From Phycisphaerales bacterium (GTDB taxonomy: Bacteria > Planctomycetota > Phycisphaerae > UBA1845), in contig JABFSN010000070.1 of the NCBI GenBank assembly GCA_013140575.1, forward strand, positions 1-64,000: DNA of 64,000 bases, written 5' to 3'. Shown here piece by piece: positions 47,301-56,313 of the stretch. The position numbers and the translations under genes were made by a program. The notes under the pieces are model-generated. The model made no database searches. It saw only the letters and a list, made by a program, of their open reading frames with translations, and was not told the origin of the DNA. Position 1 is the first letter of the stretch. Each line of letters starts with the position of its first letter.

Positions 47301-47918
47301 ACGCACGCTGCGCAGGCGCTTCTGCACCTCGTCCATGATGTCCACGACCCGCAGCAGATTCTGATCGGTGCGCTCCAGCTTGCGCTCCGCCTCCCGCTTG
47401 CGGGCCTTGTACTTGGCGATCCCCGCCGCCTCTTCAAACACCGCCCGCCGCTCGACCGATGACGCCGTCAGCAGATGATCCACCCGCCCCTGCTCGATGA
47501 CCGAATAGGTGTCCGCCCCCACGCCGGTGTCCAGGAACAGCTCGCGGATGTCCTTCAGCCGCGCCGCCTCCTTGTTCAGCAGGTATTCGCTCTCGCCCGA
47601 TCGAAACAGTTTCCGCGTGACCAGCACCTCGTCGCGATCCAGCCCCAACGCCCGGTCGGCGTTGTCAAACAACAAATCGACCTCGGCCATCCCGCTGCTC
47701 CGCCGAGTGCTCGACCCGTTGAAAATCATGTCCAGCATCTGCCGACCGCGCAGCAACTTGGCCGACTGCTCGCCCAGCACCCATTTGAACGCGTCGACGA
47801 CGTTGCTCTTGCCGCACCCGTTGGGTCCGACGATGCACGTCACCCCCGGCGAAAAATCGAATTCGACCCGCTCCGCGAACGACTTGAATCCCGACATGGA
47901 GATGCGTTTGAGGTACAT
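44334..47918 (-). CDS. smc: Chromosome segregation ATPase SMC
   Basis: A 1194-residue SMC protein starting MYLKRISMSGFKSFAERVEF. N-terminal Walker A GPNGCGKSNVVDAFKWVL, long coiled coils, a hinge at about residues 490-640, and the C-terminal head with LMSGGEKTMTAIALVMSIFR and AILDEVDAALDEANN (Walker B with catalytic Glu). Organises and segregates the chromosome with ScpAB. The ATG at 47916-47918 was chosen; the frame continues upstream without domain character. Confidence 0.96.
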   Translation of the reverse strand: MYLKRISMSGFKSFAERVEFDFSPGVTCIVGPNGCGKSNVVDAFKWVLGEQSAKLLRGRQMLDMIFNGSSTRRSSGMAEVDLLFDNADRALGLDRDEVLVTRKLFRSGESEYLLNKEAARLKDIRELFLDTGVGADTYSVIEQGRVDHLLTASSVERRAVFEEAAGIAKYKARKREAERKLERTDQNLLRVVDIMDEVQKRLRSVRLQATKARKFQEYDSRLKELRASYSLAEYHRLTEAIAGFRRAVDEATDAATAVRTEIDQHEADGVTFAVTINEIDRGLASTEQGLMKIRADIAAHEERVDAAGRRIAEQQAHLDRVGTRREQLERQRSDYEAQIGRITESAEGLERDATALGRRVVELEATDASLAVALNETRASVEDEKTGLVDLVRRSAQIRNEVVSLSSHREKLAGEHERLGRRESAIRDELGEYLRQQSALTDRTGEIDALIDREMTCLNEKRAEGECTESKRQRVIEELGGAKEERSGLRSRLELLDDLQRKREGVGAGVRALLDRVLTQPDDKTLTGVRGMVGELFDADVMHARIVEAAVGEVDQFLVLSESDAFLSQEALFADLPGRLRAVCLDRLPPVINEYGEQNHPGFVAHACDLVRYESRYERLVKHLLGKTVVVDSLATALALSKEDTSDRRFVTLNGEVVEPNGCVSVGPASSEAGLIARKSERRQVADDLDAVERRIQALTEQQRELTAAGEHLVKMQKELTNAIEQARATRVEARSGLERVNEAVRRLSEERPLIAGEVRLLEQQIEEAATRASAGQASVNRLDQENRDREQRIAALVERIESLGEQRERSQFALTEARVMSGKLAEKRSATALALEQLRDHQRAAGEGLKSVEQERREAAGRIEDSQRTIEAARERLAVLAAEAEQAEADAIGLRRKRELLRQESESLAAAVKTCRTRLEEIEAGYHARQLELQTAQVQRDELNTRVRDELGLALTDLYESYAKGEIDLTAVGEEIADLRSKLERLGHVNLDAIAELDELEERDKFLTTQKRDLDEAKAQLQALIQDLDRESISRFNSVFEAIRENFHELFRKLFGGGKADIILEDPNDPLECGIEIVAKPPGKEPQRISLMSGGEKTMTAIALVMSIFRSRPAPFAILDEVDAALDEANNVRFNTIIQEFLDRSQFIVVTHSKRTMSIADHLYGITMQEPGVSSRVSVKFAADGSGERHAVA

Positions 47919-48318
47919 ACGTCCCGCAGCCTCCCTGCATAACGGGAGCGCCACCTGAACAACCCCTCCCGAATCCCCGCCCCGGTTGGGGGCGGCACGA
48001 TTCGGTTTCGGCGTTACGGGTTGCGCTCCAACCCCTAGGCCATCCTTGGCGCCATGGGACTCCACCCATTTAGCCCGGCTAACCCCCGCAGCCTACCAGT
48101 TTTCATGCGCTCCCGCAAAATCTTTTTTCGCAAATCCGAAGGCGTGAAATGGCCGCCAATCGAGAGCGGCATGACCATGCGATCTGGATTCGGTTCGGAG
48201 GAACGCCTGTCGGCTGTGAAATCTGAAACCACAGCCACCGTGCCGACGCCGCGCCGGTCGCGACGCCATCCGCCCGGCCGTGTTTGGTTGTACCCGCGCA
48301 GCCGCGAGTCGATGCCCG

Positions 48319-49500
48319 TCAAAACGGCCGGAACGTGATGCGATCACCACCCGCCAGCGGCGCCAGAACCACCCGTCGTTCCGGGTTCACCCACGCCACG
48401 CGGGAACCGATCACCCGCGTCTGACCCGCCAACCCATCCGCACGGAACGACGCCAACTGCCGCATCCGCCCATCGGCGTCATAACGCCGGATTACCAGCT
48501 TGTCCGGCGCCTGCGGCAACCGATACACCGTCTCCTCGGTGACGAAAAACTCGTCCGACGCACCCGCCATCCGGCCCACCACCCCGTCGACCCACAACCG
48601 CTTCGTTCCGGTGGGAATGTCAAACCGCCAGACACGCCGCGTGTCTCCCAATCCATATTCGGCCCAAACCACGGAATTGTCGGCCAACCCCAGTTCAAAC
48701 ACGACGGCCGTACCCCCCTCGTCGACGATCGTCTCCTCATCCGTGGCCAGGTTCCGCAACACGACCACCGCCCCCCCATCAATCGTCGCGGCGCTGTAAA
48801 CCAGACGGTCGCCGCGCACGGAGAACGACCCGAACCACGCGGCCTCGATCTCGATATCCGGCGCCTCGTCATGCAAATCGACGACACGCAACCGATCGAC
48901 GTCGGCCGACGTATCCGAATACGAAAACACCAGGCGTCCATAGCCGATGGCCAATCCGGGCAGGATTTCGATCGATTCGTCGGCCGCTTCATCCATGATC
49001 ACCCGCGTCTCGCCGAATCCGCCCAACCAGCCCGCCACGATCCGCGACGCGTCGAACAGCCCCCCGTCCAGAATGCTGCCGCCCTCCGTCGACTGATAGG
49101 CCACGAACACCCCGTCCGTCGCCACCCGCCCCAACTCCGCCGACACCCCGGCCGGCACCAACGGCGCCAGCAATTCCCGCTCCTTCCCCGACACGTCGTA
49201 GTGGTACACGTTGCTGGGTCCAACGCCGGAAAACACCACGTCGTTGGTCGGCCCGGTGAAATTCACGCGGATGTCCGTCAGGTTTGTCGCGTAATAAACC
49301 CGGGCTTCGTTCCCCCCGATCAGCACCGGGAAGGGTCTCGCGTCCAACGGGTCGGCCACCGCGTTGTCGATCTCGTTTCCGATTCGATCGATGGCCGAGT
49401 CGATCGGTGCAAACGCGCTTGCGGGATCAAACGGAACGTTGACGTCACAGGCCCCAAGCAACGCCAGAACTGCAACCGCCGGAAGTGCATACCGCGTCAT
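48319..49500 (-). CDS. Beta-propeller-like lipoprotein
   Basis: About 393 residues from MTRYALPAVAVLALLGACDV, with lipobox LLGAC. The rest is beta-rich with repeated blade-like motifs such as VRGDRLVYSAATIDGGAVVV and GLADNSVVWAEYGLGDTRRV, suggesting a WD/YVTN-type or TolB-like propeller. Function unknown. An in-frame Met at 49545 adds 15 residues and is less likely. The 400-base gap to smc (47919-48318) has no recognisable feature. Confidence 0.8.
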   Translation of the reverse strand: MTRYALPAVAVLALLGACDVNVPFDPASAFAPIDSAIDRIGNEIDNAVADPLDARPFPVLIGGNEARVYYATNLTDIRVNFTGPTNDVVFSGVGPSNVYHYDVSGKERELLAPLVPAGVSAELGRVATDGVFVAYQSTEGGSILDGGLFDASRIVAGWLGGFGETRVIMDEAADESIEILPGLAIGYGRLVFSYSDTSADVDRLRVVDLHDEAPDIEIEAAWFGSFSVRGDRLVYSAATIDGGAVVVLRNLATDEETIVDEGGTAVVFELGLADNSVVWAEYGLGDTRRVWRFDIPTGTKRLWVDGVVGRMAGASDEFFVTEETVYRLPQAPDKLVIRRYDADGRMRQLASFRADGLAGQTRVIGSRVAWVNPERRVVLAPLAGGDRITFRPF

Positions 49501-49799
49501 TTTTGGTCTCCCACCGTTGGATTTGAATGTCGCGGGCGTCGCCATCCGCCCGTCGGCATATTATCGCCGATCAACCTCGCCGTTGGCTATAGATTCCGTT
49601 CCCCCAACCGTCCGGTCAAGCCATTTGGTGTGTTCGCCCTACAACCGGCTGTGTGATTCCACGCCCCCCTATTAATCCCGCGCCCGAACCCACCCCGGGT
49701 AACCGCCCAATAACAACCGGGAACGCCTGAATCGGAACCAAGTTTTACGGTCCGGGCGGCAACACCGGCCCAGCCACCCGGGCGACCAATCCTCCAAGT

Positions 49800-49832
49800 A
49801 TCTTGTAAATCTTGTGAATCCTGTCCATTCCG
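49800..49832 (-). repeat. Single arm of the ACAGGATT..ACAAGAT repeat
   Basis: A right-arm copy (AATCTTGTGAATCCTGTCCA) with no left arm found upstream. It lies in the 537-base gap 49501-50037 between the lipoprotein and malic enzyme genes, which holds no other feature. Confidence 0.75.
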
Positions 49833-50037
49833 AATCAAGTTTCCCAGATGTGTGCCCTGCGCTGCGTAGCGACGCGTTTCCGCCCGTCTGGAACGCAACG
49901 TGCTGGGTACTTAATTGAGGTTCGAGGGCACCCAATCGCGGCGGGCGCCCCCGGCGATGGTGCACTCGCACGAACGCGGCCAGCGTGCCGTCGAACATAC
50001 CGGCCGGTCGGAACCCCGGCCAACGGGAGAACCAGCG

Positions 50038-51744
50038 ATGATCAAAACCATGCAACGACCGGCGGCGAATGTCGGCGCACGCCGCGACACCGGACAGCCG
50101 TTCTTCTGCGACCCCCGCCGCAACAAGGGGTCCGCATTCACCGAAACCGAACGCGACGACCTGGGTTTGCGCGGATTGCTGCCGCCGCGCGTCTTGAACA
50201 TCGAGGAACAGGTCAAGCTCGAACTTGAGCACATCGGCAACAAGGCCGGCGACCTCGAAAAGTTCATCGGGCTGATCGCCCTTCTGGACCGCAACGAAAC
50301 CCTGTTCTATCGCGTGCTGGTGGAAAACCTGCCCCAACTGATGCCCATCGTCTACACGCCAACCGTCGGTCAGGCCTGCGAGCGGTTCAGCCACATCTTC
50401 CGTCAGCCGCACGGCATCTGGCTGACGCCCGACGACTGCGGTCACATGACCGACGTCCTTCGTAACGCCCCCGATCAGGACATCCGCTTGATCGTGGCCA
50501 CCGACAACGAACGCATTTTAGGCTTGGGCGATCAGGGGGCGGGCGGAATGGGCATCCCCATCGGCAAGCTGGCGCTTTACACCGCGGCCGCGGGCATCCA
50601 TCCGTCGCACTGCCTGCCGGTCAGTCTGGACGTGGGCACCGACAACGCCGAATTGCTGCACGACCCGTTCTATCTCGGTCATCGCGCCCGGCGGCTGCGC
50701 GGCCGACCCTACGACGAGTTCATCGAGGAGTTCGTCGAGGCCGTCAAGGAGGTCTTTCCGCGAGCCCTCGTGCAATGGGAGGATTTTCTAAAAAACACCG
50801 CGTTTCGCGTGCTGGACCGATATCGCAAACGCATCCCGTCATTCAACGACGACATCCAGGGAACGTCAGCCGTCGCCCTAGGCGGCATTTTGTCCGCGTT
50901 GCGCATTACCGGTGAATCGCTGGCCGAGCAGCGGATCGTCTACTGCGGATCGGGCGCGGCCGGCGTGGGCATCGCCCGCTTGGTGCGATCGGCCATGCGC
51001 GAGGACGGCATTCCCGACGCCGTCATTGCCGCGTCGCAGGTCATGGTGGACACCCGTGGCTTGCTGCACGAAGCGCGCGAGGCCATGGACGTTCAGAAAC
51101 GCGAATTCGCCCTGACCGGCGATCTGATGACCCGTTATGGTTTCCGCGGCATCGGCCCGTTCGATCTGCTCGACGTGGTGCGGCACGTCCGTCCGACCAT
51201 TCTGATCGGCACCACCGCCCAGCCCGGCACGTTTACGAAAGAAATCATCGCGGAAATGGCCCGCCACGTCCGCCGCCCGCTGATCCTGCCCTTCAGCAAT
51301 CCGACCAGCAAAGCCGAATGCACCCCCGCCGAAGCCGTCGAATGGACCGACGGCCGGGCGCTCATCGGAACGGGCAGCCCGTTCGCGCCGGTCGTTCACC
51401 GCGGCCGCACCATCCGCATCGGGCAGGGCAACAACGTCTACATCTTCCCCGGCGTCGGCCTGGGGGCCCTCGTTTCCGAGGCCCACGAAATCACAGACCG
51501 CATGTTCCTGTCCGCCGCTCGTGCATTGGCCGAATGCGTGTCATCCGACGACATTGAGCAGGGCGCCATCTACCCCGATCAGTCCCTGCTGCGGAAGGTG
51601 AGCGCCCGCATCGCCGCGGCCGTGGTCCGCGAAGCCCGCGACAGCGGCGTCGGCCGTCAAATCCCCGACGACGCCATCGACGCGGCCGTTTCGCAGGCCA
51701 TGTGGTTCCCGGATTACGCGCCCGTCGGAACCAACGGGGGATGA
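50038..51744 (+). CDS. NAD(P)-dependent malic enzyme
   Basis: A 568-residue malate decarboxylating dehydrogenase. Motifs: catalytic Tyr in [35 protein letters not shown] with the catalytic Lys, [24 protein letters not shown] and the nucleotide-binding [10 protein letters not shown]. Length and layout match the long form, as in SfcA/MaeA. The ATG at 50038 is preceded by ACGGGAGA. A longer in-frame opening exists to 49915. Converts malate to pyruvate and CO2. Confidence 0.94.
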   Translation: MIKTMQRPAANVGARRDTGQPFFCDPRRNKGSAFTETERDDLGLRGLLPPRVLNIEEQVKLELEHIGNKAGDLEKFIGLIALLDRNETLFYRVLVENLPQLMPIVYTPTVGQACERFSHIFRQPHGIWLTPDDCGHMTDVLRNAPDQDIRLIVATDNERILGLGDQGAGGMGIPIGKLALYTAAAGIHPSHCLPVSLDVGTDNAELLHDPFYLGHRARRLRGRPYDEFIEEFVEAVKEVFPRALVQWEDFLKNTAFRVLDRYRKRIPSFNDDIQGTSAVALGGILSALRITGESLAEQRIVYCGSGAAGVGIARLVRSAMREDGIPDAVIAASQVMVDTRGLLHEAREAMDVQKREFALTGDLMTRYGFRGIGPFDLLDVVRHVRPTILIGTTAQPGTFTKEIIAEMARHVRRPLILPFSNPTSKAECTPAEAVEWTDGRALIGTGSPFAPVVHRGRTIRIGQGNNVYIFPGVGLGALVSEAHEITDRMFLSAARALAECVSSDDIEQGAIYPDQSLLRKVSARIAAAVVREARDSGVGRQIPDDAIDAAVSQAMWFPDYAPVGTNGG

Positions 51745-51769
51745 TCGTTGATCCCGTTCGAGTACCTCC

Positions 51770-51796
51770 GTAGGTCGGGTCATCGACCCGACCTAC
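51770..51796. repeat. Palindrome flanking the ATPase-TOPRIM pair, left
   Basis: GTAGGTCGGGTC-ATC-GACCCGACCTAC, with perfect 12-base arms. The same core reappears at 53613-53635 and, inverted, at 53674-53692, on the other side of the two genes. Confidence 0.9.
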
Positions 51797-51908
51797 GCTG
51801 TCTATGAACTTCGATTCGTCATCTTTCACCAGACCGGCGGCGTGATTCGTGACCCAGGCTCCCCACAGGGGCATGGCCGGCCGGACTCCTTGGGACTCGT
51901 TGACGACA

Positions 51909-52397
51909 TCAGTCAAACAAAAATGGCTTGACGCTCTGTAGAAGGCGAAGCCGGTCCGCCTCATTGTGTCGAAGCAGTTCGTGATCCCACGTCTCCTTGA
52001 GATCACCGTCGCAATCATCCGCGAGTAAACGTCCAATGTCCTCATACCCCCGCCCAAGCGATTGCTTGAGGGACACGGGCGTGTCCCGCGGCCCGATCAC
52101 AAAGACGCGGGTTCGAAGTGCCTCCGGGATTTCGGCTTCAAAGTTCGCCCGACGTCCTAGGTGTTTCCCGTCAAAGTCGATGAGCATGACAACATGCGTA
52201 TAGGCATTCTGCTGCAGCAATGGTACGTATTCTTTGTTGAATGTTTCGAGCACACGAGCCCAGCCGCCGGCCGGTTCAACCACTTGCACTTGCCGCGCGG
52301 CAACGCGAGGGTGCAGCACGAAGCCATCCGCGATCTGCCGGTCGGCGTCATCTTCCGGGATCACATAGAGGTGGGGTCTGTATCTGTTCACGCTCAT
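51909..52397 (-). CDS. Small TOPRIM-like protein
   Basis: A 162-residue protein starting MSVNRYRPHLYVIPEDDADR. The acidic motif E15-D16-D17 after a strand and HVVMLIDFDGKHLGRR with D74-x-D76 give the Glu and DxD pattern of TOPRIM nucleases. The gene overlaps the ATPase gene by four bases (ATGA), so the products are made together. Predicted to cut nucleic acid when loosed or aided by the ATPase; this is inference. Hand-counted lines nearby are about 53% G+C against 73% in malic enzyme. Confidence 0.72.
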   Translation of the reverse strand: MSVNRYRPHLYVIPEDDADRQIADGFVLHPRVAARQVQVVEPAGGWARVLETFNKEYVPLLQQNAYTHVVMLIDFDGKHLGRRANFEAEIPEALRTRVFVIGPRDTPVSLKQSLGRGYEDIGRLLADDCDGDLKETWDHELLRHNEADRLRLLQSVKPFLFD

Positions 52398-53509
52398 CCG
52401 ATGATCTCGTCGCGAACAAGGGCATGAATCAGATCGCCCTTGTAGCTGTACGCATTGAGCGGCTTGACGACCGTCGGTTCCAGGTGAGACCTCCGGGTGA
52501 GCACGAAAGTGTTGTCGTCGGAAAACTTCCGAATGGTCTCGGGGTGATGCGTTGTCGCAATGAACTGTCCGCCCTGATTGGTCATCTTTCGCAGGGATGT
52601 GATGAAATGCCCGACCTCTGAAAGCGAGAGGTGGCTGTCCGGCTCATCCCACACACATACGACAGGCGGATCCGTGGGCGAACGAACCGCGTTGGCTGCG
52701 GCAATGTGGGCGGTGATCAAGATGCACTTTTCTCCGTCCGAGAGCGCATCGAACTCCAGTTGTACCGTCTGGTGCGGCTTCGGTTGCTCGAAAGTAACAA
52801 CCAACTGGCTGCCGCCTTCCTTTCCGCGATCAATGTTCTCGATCGAAGAAAAGTCGGGAAGGACGCTCTTGACGAATGAGTCAAACTCACTGTACGCCTT
52901 GGGCTTCTTCTGCAGCATGGCGCGCAGACACGACGCGTAGTTCAAGGCGTACCAATCCAGCTCGGTTGCAGGCTCCTCAGAGAATCCTTCCATCCTCTGT
53001 GGGATTGGCGCCATCAGGATCATGCTCTTAAGGAACGCCTTGACATCTTGGATCGAACGCTCCGATTGCTTTTCATTGATGACGGGCAAAGCGAACACGT
53101 GCCAATCAAGTCCGAATGGCGATCTGCCCGCAAGATTAACTTGCGCCGGTTCACGGGTGAAGACTGTCGCGCCATCCTTCCACAGCGATTCTTCTGCAAT
53201 GCGAGCCTCGTAGAAGTCTGCGGGCCACTCGAACGAGATCGCGTACTTGAATCGGCTCTGCCCGAGAATCGCCTCGATTTCGAACCGCATGGGCCGGCTC
53301 TTGTCAAACCTCGTGAAGTCCTTCGCGCGGATCACGTCTTTGACTCGGTTGGGTCCCCGGCTGATGGACTGAAACACACGGAGCGCATGCAGGACGGTCG
53401 ATTTGCCCGCGCCGTTCTTGCCGATCAGGAGGGCTGAACGCTGGCCGGCAAAGTCGAGCGTGAAGTTTTCCAGGCAGCGGAAGTTATTGACGTACAGGCG
53501 TTCGATCAT
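52394..53509 (-). CDS. OLD/AAA_21-type ATPase
   Basis: A 371-residue SMC/RecF-like ATPase starting MIERLYVNNFRCLENFTLDF. Walker A IGKNGAGKSTVLHALR, ABC-type signature LSDGEKCILI, Walker B VCVWDEPDSHLSLSEV and the histidine switch ATTHHPETI are all present. Such ATPases in split OLD, Gabija, PARIS and related systems pair with a TOPRIM nuclease, here the overlapping downstream gene. Likely a phage-defence or conflict module; lower G+C and flanking palindromes support acquisition. Confidence 0.85.
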   Translation of the reverse strand: MIERLYVNNFRCLENFTLDFAGQRSALLIGKNGAGKSTVLHALRVFQSISRGPNRVKDVIRAKDFTRFDKSRPMRFEIEAILGQSRFKYAISFEWPADFYEARIAEESLWKDGATVFTREPAQVNLAGRSPFGLDWHVFALPVINEKQSERSIQDVKAFLKSMILMAPIPQRMEGFSEEPATELDWYALNYASCLRAMLQKKPKAYSEFDSFVKSVLPDFSSIENIDRGKEGGSQLVVTFEQPKPHQTVQLEFDALSDGEKCILITAHIAAANAVRSPTDPPVVCVWDEPDSHLSLSEVGHFITSLRKMTNQGGQFIATTHHPETIRKFSDDNTFVLTRRSHLEPTVVKPLNAYSYKGDLIHALVRDEIIG

Positions 53510-53612
53510 CGCGTTTCACCAGTAGGCATCGCCAGAAGGATAGCGAGGCCTGCCGCCCCTGCAACCCCCACACCCTCCGTTGAGCCGTCAACGGCGATCG
53601 TTGTTGAGTCAA

Positions 53613-53692
53613 GTAGGTCGGGTCATCGACCCGACGTTTCGTGGTCTCACCAGGTCCGCTCCATCGGGCGGGTGTCGGGTCGATGACCCGAT
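53613..53692. repeat. Palindrome flanking the ATPase-TOPRIM pair, right
   Basis: GTAGGTCGGGTCATCGACCC at 53613 and the inverted core GTCGGGTCGATGACCCGAT at 53674-53692, 38 bases apart. Both match the single palindrome at 51770-51796. The distance from each repeat to the nearest gene end is similar (about 110 bases on the left, 103 on the right). Confidence 0.9.
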
Positions 53693-53713
53693 CAGCGATC
53701 TGAACGACGTTGA

Positions 53714-55144
53714 TCACAAAAGGTGTACCTTCGTCCCACGATCGAGTTGCAACGGACAGGATGGAAGATTTGCCAATTCCTCCGAGTCCATCGCCGCCAG
53801 CGGGCTGATTTCAACGGCGCAGTCCGGTTGGCCTTGACCGTCGCGGGGGACATTCACGCCGCAGCGCTCCAGCCAGCGGGCGGCGCGGGCGATCATGTCC
53901 CGTTGCGCGGTGGCCACGCTGTCCACCCCCGCCGCGTTCTTGACCGGGCTGAACACTTCCGCCCGGTCGGCCTCCAGCAGCATGGTGCGTTCGGCCCGCG
54001 GCAATGCGTCAAAAACGAACATCTCGCATTTGACCGCGTTGGGTTCGGCCGGTTCCACGCGCCGGCCGGTCGTGGTGTCAATATATGGCACCTTCTTGAC
54101 CGCCCGATGCCATGGCAGGCGATTCACCGCCCCCTGGGCCACCAGCGATTCCAGGAATAAACGCTCGAACACGTGTACCGCGATGTTGGCCAGGTCGCAC
54201 AGGCGTTCGCCGTTCGCCGTCCGCCGCCGGGCCATGGCTTCCGGCATCGACGTATATTCCAGCACCCGCAACCGGCCGCCCGCGGTCACGAAAACGCCCA
54301 CCTTCTCGTCGTCCGACGCCTTCCGCACCGTCAAACTCGACGCCTGCGACTTCTCCAACGCGTGCAGGCCGACGAACAGCGGGTCAATCGGCCGCACCAG
54401 CGGATTGTCCACCTGAAAATAACTGACGTGCTCGACTCCGCGGCGGCGCATGTCGTCCAACATGCCGGTCTCGGCCAACGCGGTCAGGCTGCCCCCGTGC
54501 CCGTTGGGCGCCATGGCCACCCGGTGCTTTTCGTCCAGCAGAATCCGGCCGGACGTGTCCGCGATGGGGAACATTCCCTGTTGAAAGAACGCCACGTCGG
54601 CCGCGCTCAAACCGAAATAACCGTGGTCGCGGAAAAACCGGACGGTCTCGTCGTGATTGGCGTCCGACGTCATCACGTACCACGCGACGCCGCACCCCCA
54701 CCGCCGGTTGGTGGCCAGAATCGACTCCGCGAAAATCTGAAACAGGCTGTTCCCCGATACGGGCCCTATCGGAAACGCCCCCTTGGGACCGTCGATGCCC
54801 AGGCGCGTGGCCTGTCCCCCCGCAACCACCATCGCCGCGACGCGGCTCGCGCGGATCAATTCGATGCCCAGTTCATTGGCCCGGCGGTATTGGTCAGCCA
54901 GCGCGTGACTTGGCGTCGCCGGAAACGAAACCGGCACGCCGGGTCCGTCGACCGACTCGTCGGCCCCGTCGTCCTTCCCGGTCTGAAACGCGGCCATCAA
55001 GCCTGCGAATTGTTCAAAATCGATCCGCGCGATGTCGGCCGACAGTTGGTCGCGCTGCGCCGCGTTCAGTTCATCCCAGAACGTCAGCAGATGCGGTTGC
55101 CCGTGTTCCTCAAGAAAGCGCGTCAATTCCGCCTTGTCCGGCAT
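53714..55144 (-). CDS. UDP-sugar (UDP-GlcNAc type) pyrophosphorylase
   Basis: A 476-residue nucleotidyltransferase of the UDPGP family, from MPDKAELTRFLEEHG. Diagnostic: VVAGGQATRLGIDGPKGAFP (the LxxGxGTRLG..PKG nucleotide loop), MTSDANHDETVRFF, GHGGSLTALAETG and YFQVDNPLVRP. The GHGG motif with QVDNPL fits the eukaryote-like UDP-N-acetylhexosamine pyrophosphorylases. It makes UDP-GlcNAc or UDP-GalNAc from the 1-phosphate. The frame is open upstream to 55516, but the conserved start is at the ATG given. Confidence 0.9.
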   Translation of the reverse strand: MPDKAELTRFLEEHGQPHLLTFWDELNAAQRDQLSADIARIDFEQFAGLMAAFQTGKDDGADESVDGPGVPVSFPATPSHALADQYRRANELGIELIRASRVAAMVVAGGQATRLGIDGPKGAFPIGPVSGNSLFQIFAESILATNRRWGCGVAWYVMTSDANHDETVRFFRDHGYFGLSAADVAFFQQGMFPIADTSGRILLDEKHRVAMAPNGHGGSLTALAETGMLDDMRRRGVEHVSYFQVDNPLVRPIDPLFVGLHALEKSQASSLTVRKASDDEKVGVFVTAGGRLRVLEYTSMPEAMARRRTANGERLCDLANIAVHVFERLFLESLVAQGAVNRLPWHRAVKKVPYIDTTTGRRVEPAEPNAVKCEMFVFDALPRAERTMLLEADRAEVFSPVKNAAGVDSVATAQRDMIARAARWLERCGVNVPRDGQGQPDCAVEISPLAAMDSEELANLPSCPLQLDRGTKVHLL

Positions 55145-55317
55145 GCCCTGTCCCCATCTCCCCATTCGCCGTCGCCACGGAAATCCCGACCCCCCCAATG
55201 CTGCGGTTGCGAAAATCCCCTGTCGCACCCGGGACGCGACCAAGGCGGAAGCACCCCTGCTCGCGGGAATCCCATCCCGCCGCCGATATACAGGCGTGAA
55301 CGAAGGATCGTCAATCC

Positions 55318-56313
55318 ATGACTGACGCCCGTCCCACTCGTCGTGATTTCCTCGCCGCCACGGCCGTCGCCGCGGTCGCGCCGCAACTGCCGAATCTCGC
55401 CGCACGAGCCCAGACCGAATCCGCGCCCCATTCATCGCCCGACCAGCCGTCCAAGCCCGACGGCAAGCGGATCGACGTCGTCCACGTTTCCAGCGACCAC
55501 GTCGTCCGCGGCCCACGCGTTCACGCCGGCCTGATGCGTGACATGATTGAGACGGCCTTGATGCGGGTCACGAACAAGGAATCGAGCGGCGACTCCTGGC
55601 GCTCGCTGTTCAAACCCGATGACGTCATCGGGCTGAAACTGAACAGTTCCGGCGCCGGAAAGCTCGGCGTCACCGAGCCGTTCGTGGACACCGTCGTCGA
55701 GTCGATGCTGGCCGCAGGTATTCCCGCGGATCGAATCGTCCTCATCGAGGCCCCGGAAGCGCTGTTCACCCGGCATTCGCTCGTCCGCCCCGTACCCGGC
55801 TGGCGAAAAGAAGAAACCGATTTCGGCAGCGGCCGCGACCAATTCGCCAAGGTGCTGGACCAGATAACAGCCATCGTCAACATCCCGTTCCTGAAAACGC
55901 ACAATATCGCCGGGATCACCTGCTGCCTCAAAAACCTGTCGCACGGACTGGTTCGACACCCGGCCCGCTATCACGGCAACGGCTGCGCGCCGTTCATCGG
56001 CGACATCGTCGCCAGCCCCGCGATTAGAGATAAGTTGATGCTTCATTTAGTGAATGCCCTCCGCGTCGTGTTCGACGGTGGCCCGGAACCCACGGACGGC
56101 GGAACATGGGACGCCGGCGCTGTATTGTGCGGTATCGACCCGGTGGCGATTGATACGTACGGACTGGAAACCATCAACCTGCAACGCGCGATCCTTGGGC
56201 GGCCGGGTATCGGCTTGGGTCGTGGCGGCGCTTGGTATTTACAAATGGCGGCCGACCGCGGACTCGGCGTCGCCGACCTGAATCGACTGGAGATTGTCAA
56301 GTATCGGGTGTAG
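55318..56313 (+). CDS. DUF362 protein with Tat signal
   Basis: A 331-residue protein with a twin-arginine signal: MTDARPTRRDFLAATAVAAV. The DUF362 domain has DVIGLKLNSSGAGK, TAIVNIPFLKTHNIAGITCC and LKNLSHGLV, then a C-terminal GIDPVAIDTYGLE. Some DUF362 proteins bind an iron-sulfur cluster, but here no ferredoxin motif follows. Reaction unknown; exported folded protein. Divergent from the pyrophosphorylase gene. Confidence 0.87.
   Translation: MTDARPTRRDFLAATAVAAVAPQLPNLAARAQTESAPHSSPDQPSKPDGKRIDVVHVSSDHVVRGPRVHAGLMRDMIETALMRVTNKESSGDSWRSLFKPDDVIGLKLNSSGAGKLGVTEPFVDTVVESMLAAGIPADRIVLIEAPEALFTRHSLVRPVPGWRKEETDFGSGRDQFAKVLDQITAIVNIPFLKTHNIAGITCCLKNLSHGLVRHPARYHGNGCAPFIGDIVASPAIRDKLMLHLVNALRVVFDGGPEPTDGGTWDAGAVLCGIDPVAIDTYGLETINLQRAILGRPGIGLGRGGAWYLQMAADRGLGVADLNRLEIVKYRV

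Noticed and set aside
44430-47462. A 1010-residue open frame opposite smc
   Set aside because: Composition (Arg, Leu, Gln, His-rich) and lack of motifs show it to be a shadow of smc.
48035-48318. A minus-strand frame ending in ERMKTGRLRGLAGLNG upstream of smc
   Set aside because: It is short, overlaps the neighbouring lipoprotein gene end, and shows no recognisable domain or ribosome-binding site.
51909-53509. Naming the ATPase/TOPRIM pair as PARIS or Gabija
   Set aside because: The small partner (162 residues) lacks the extra domains of AriB or GajA-type proteins, so only the general ATPase plus TOPRIM description is supported.
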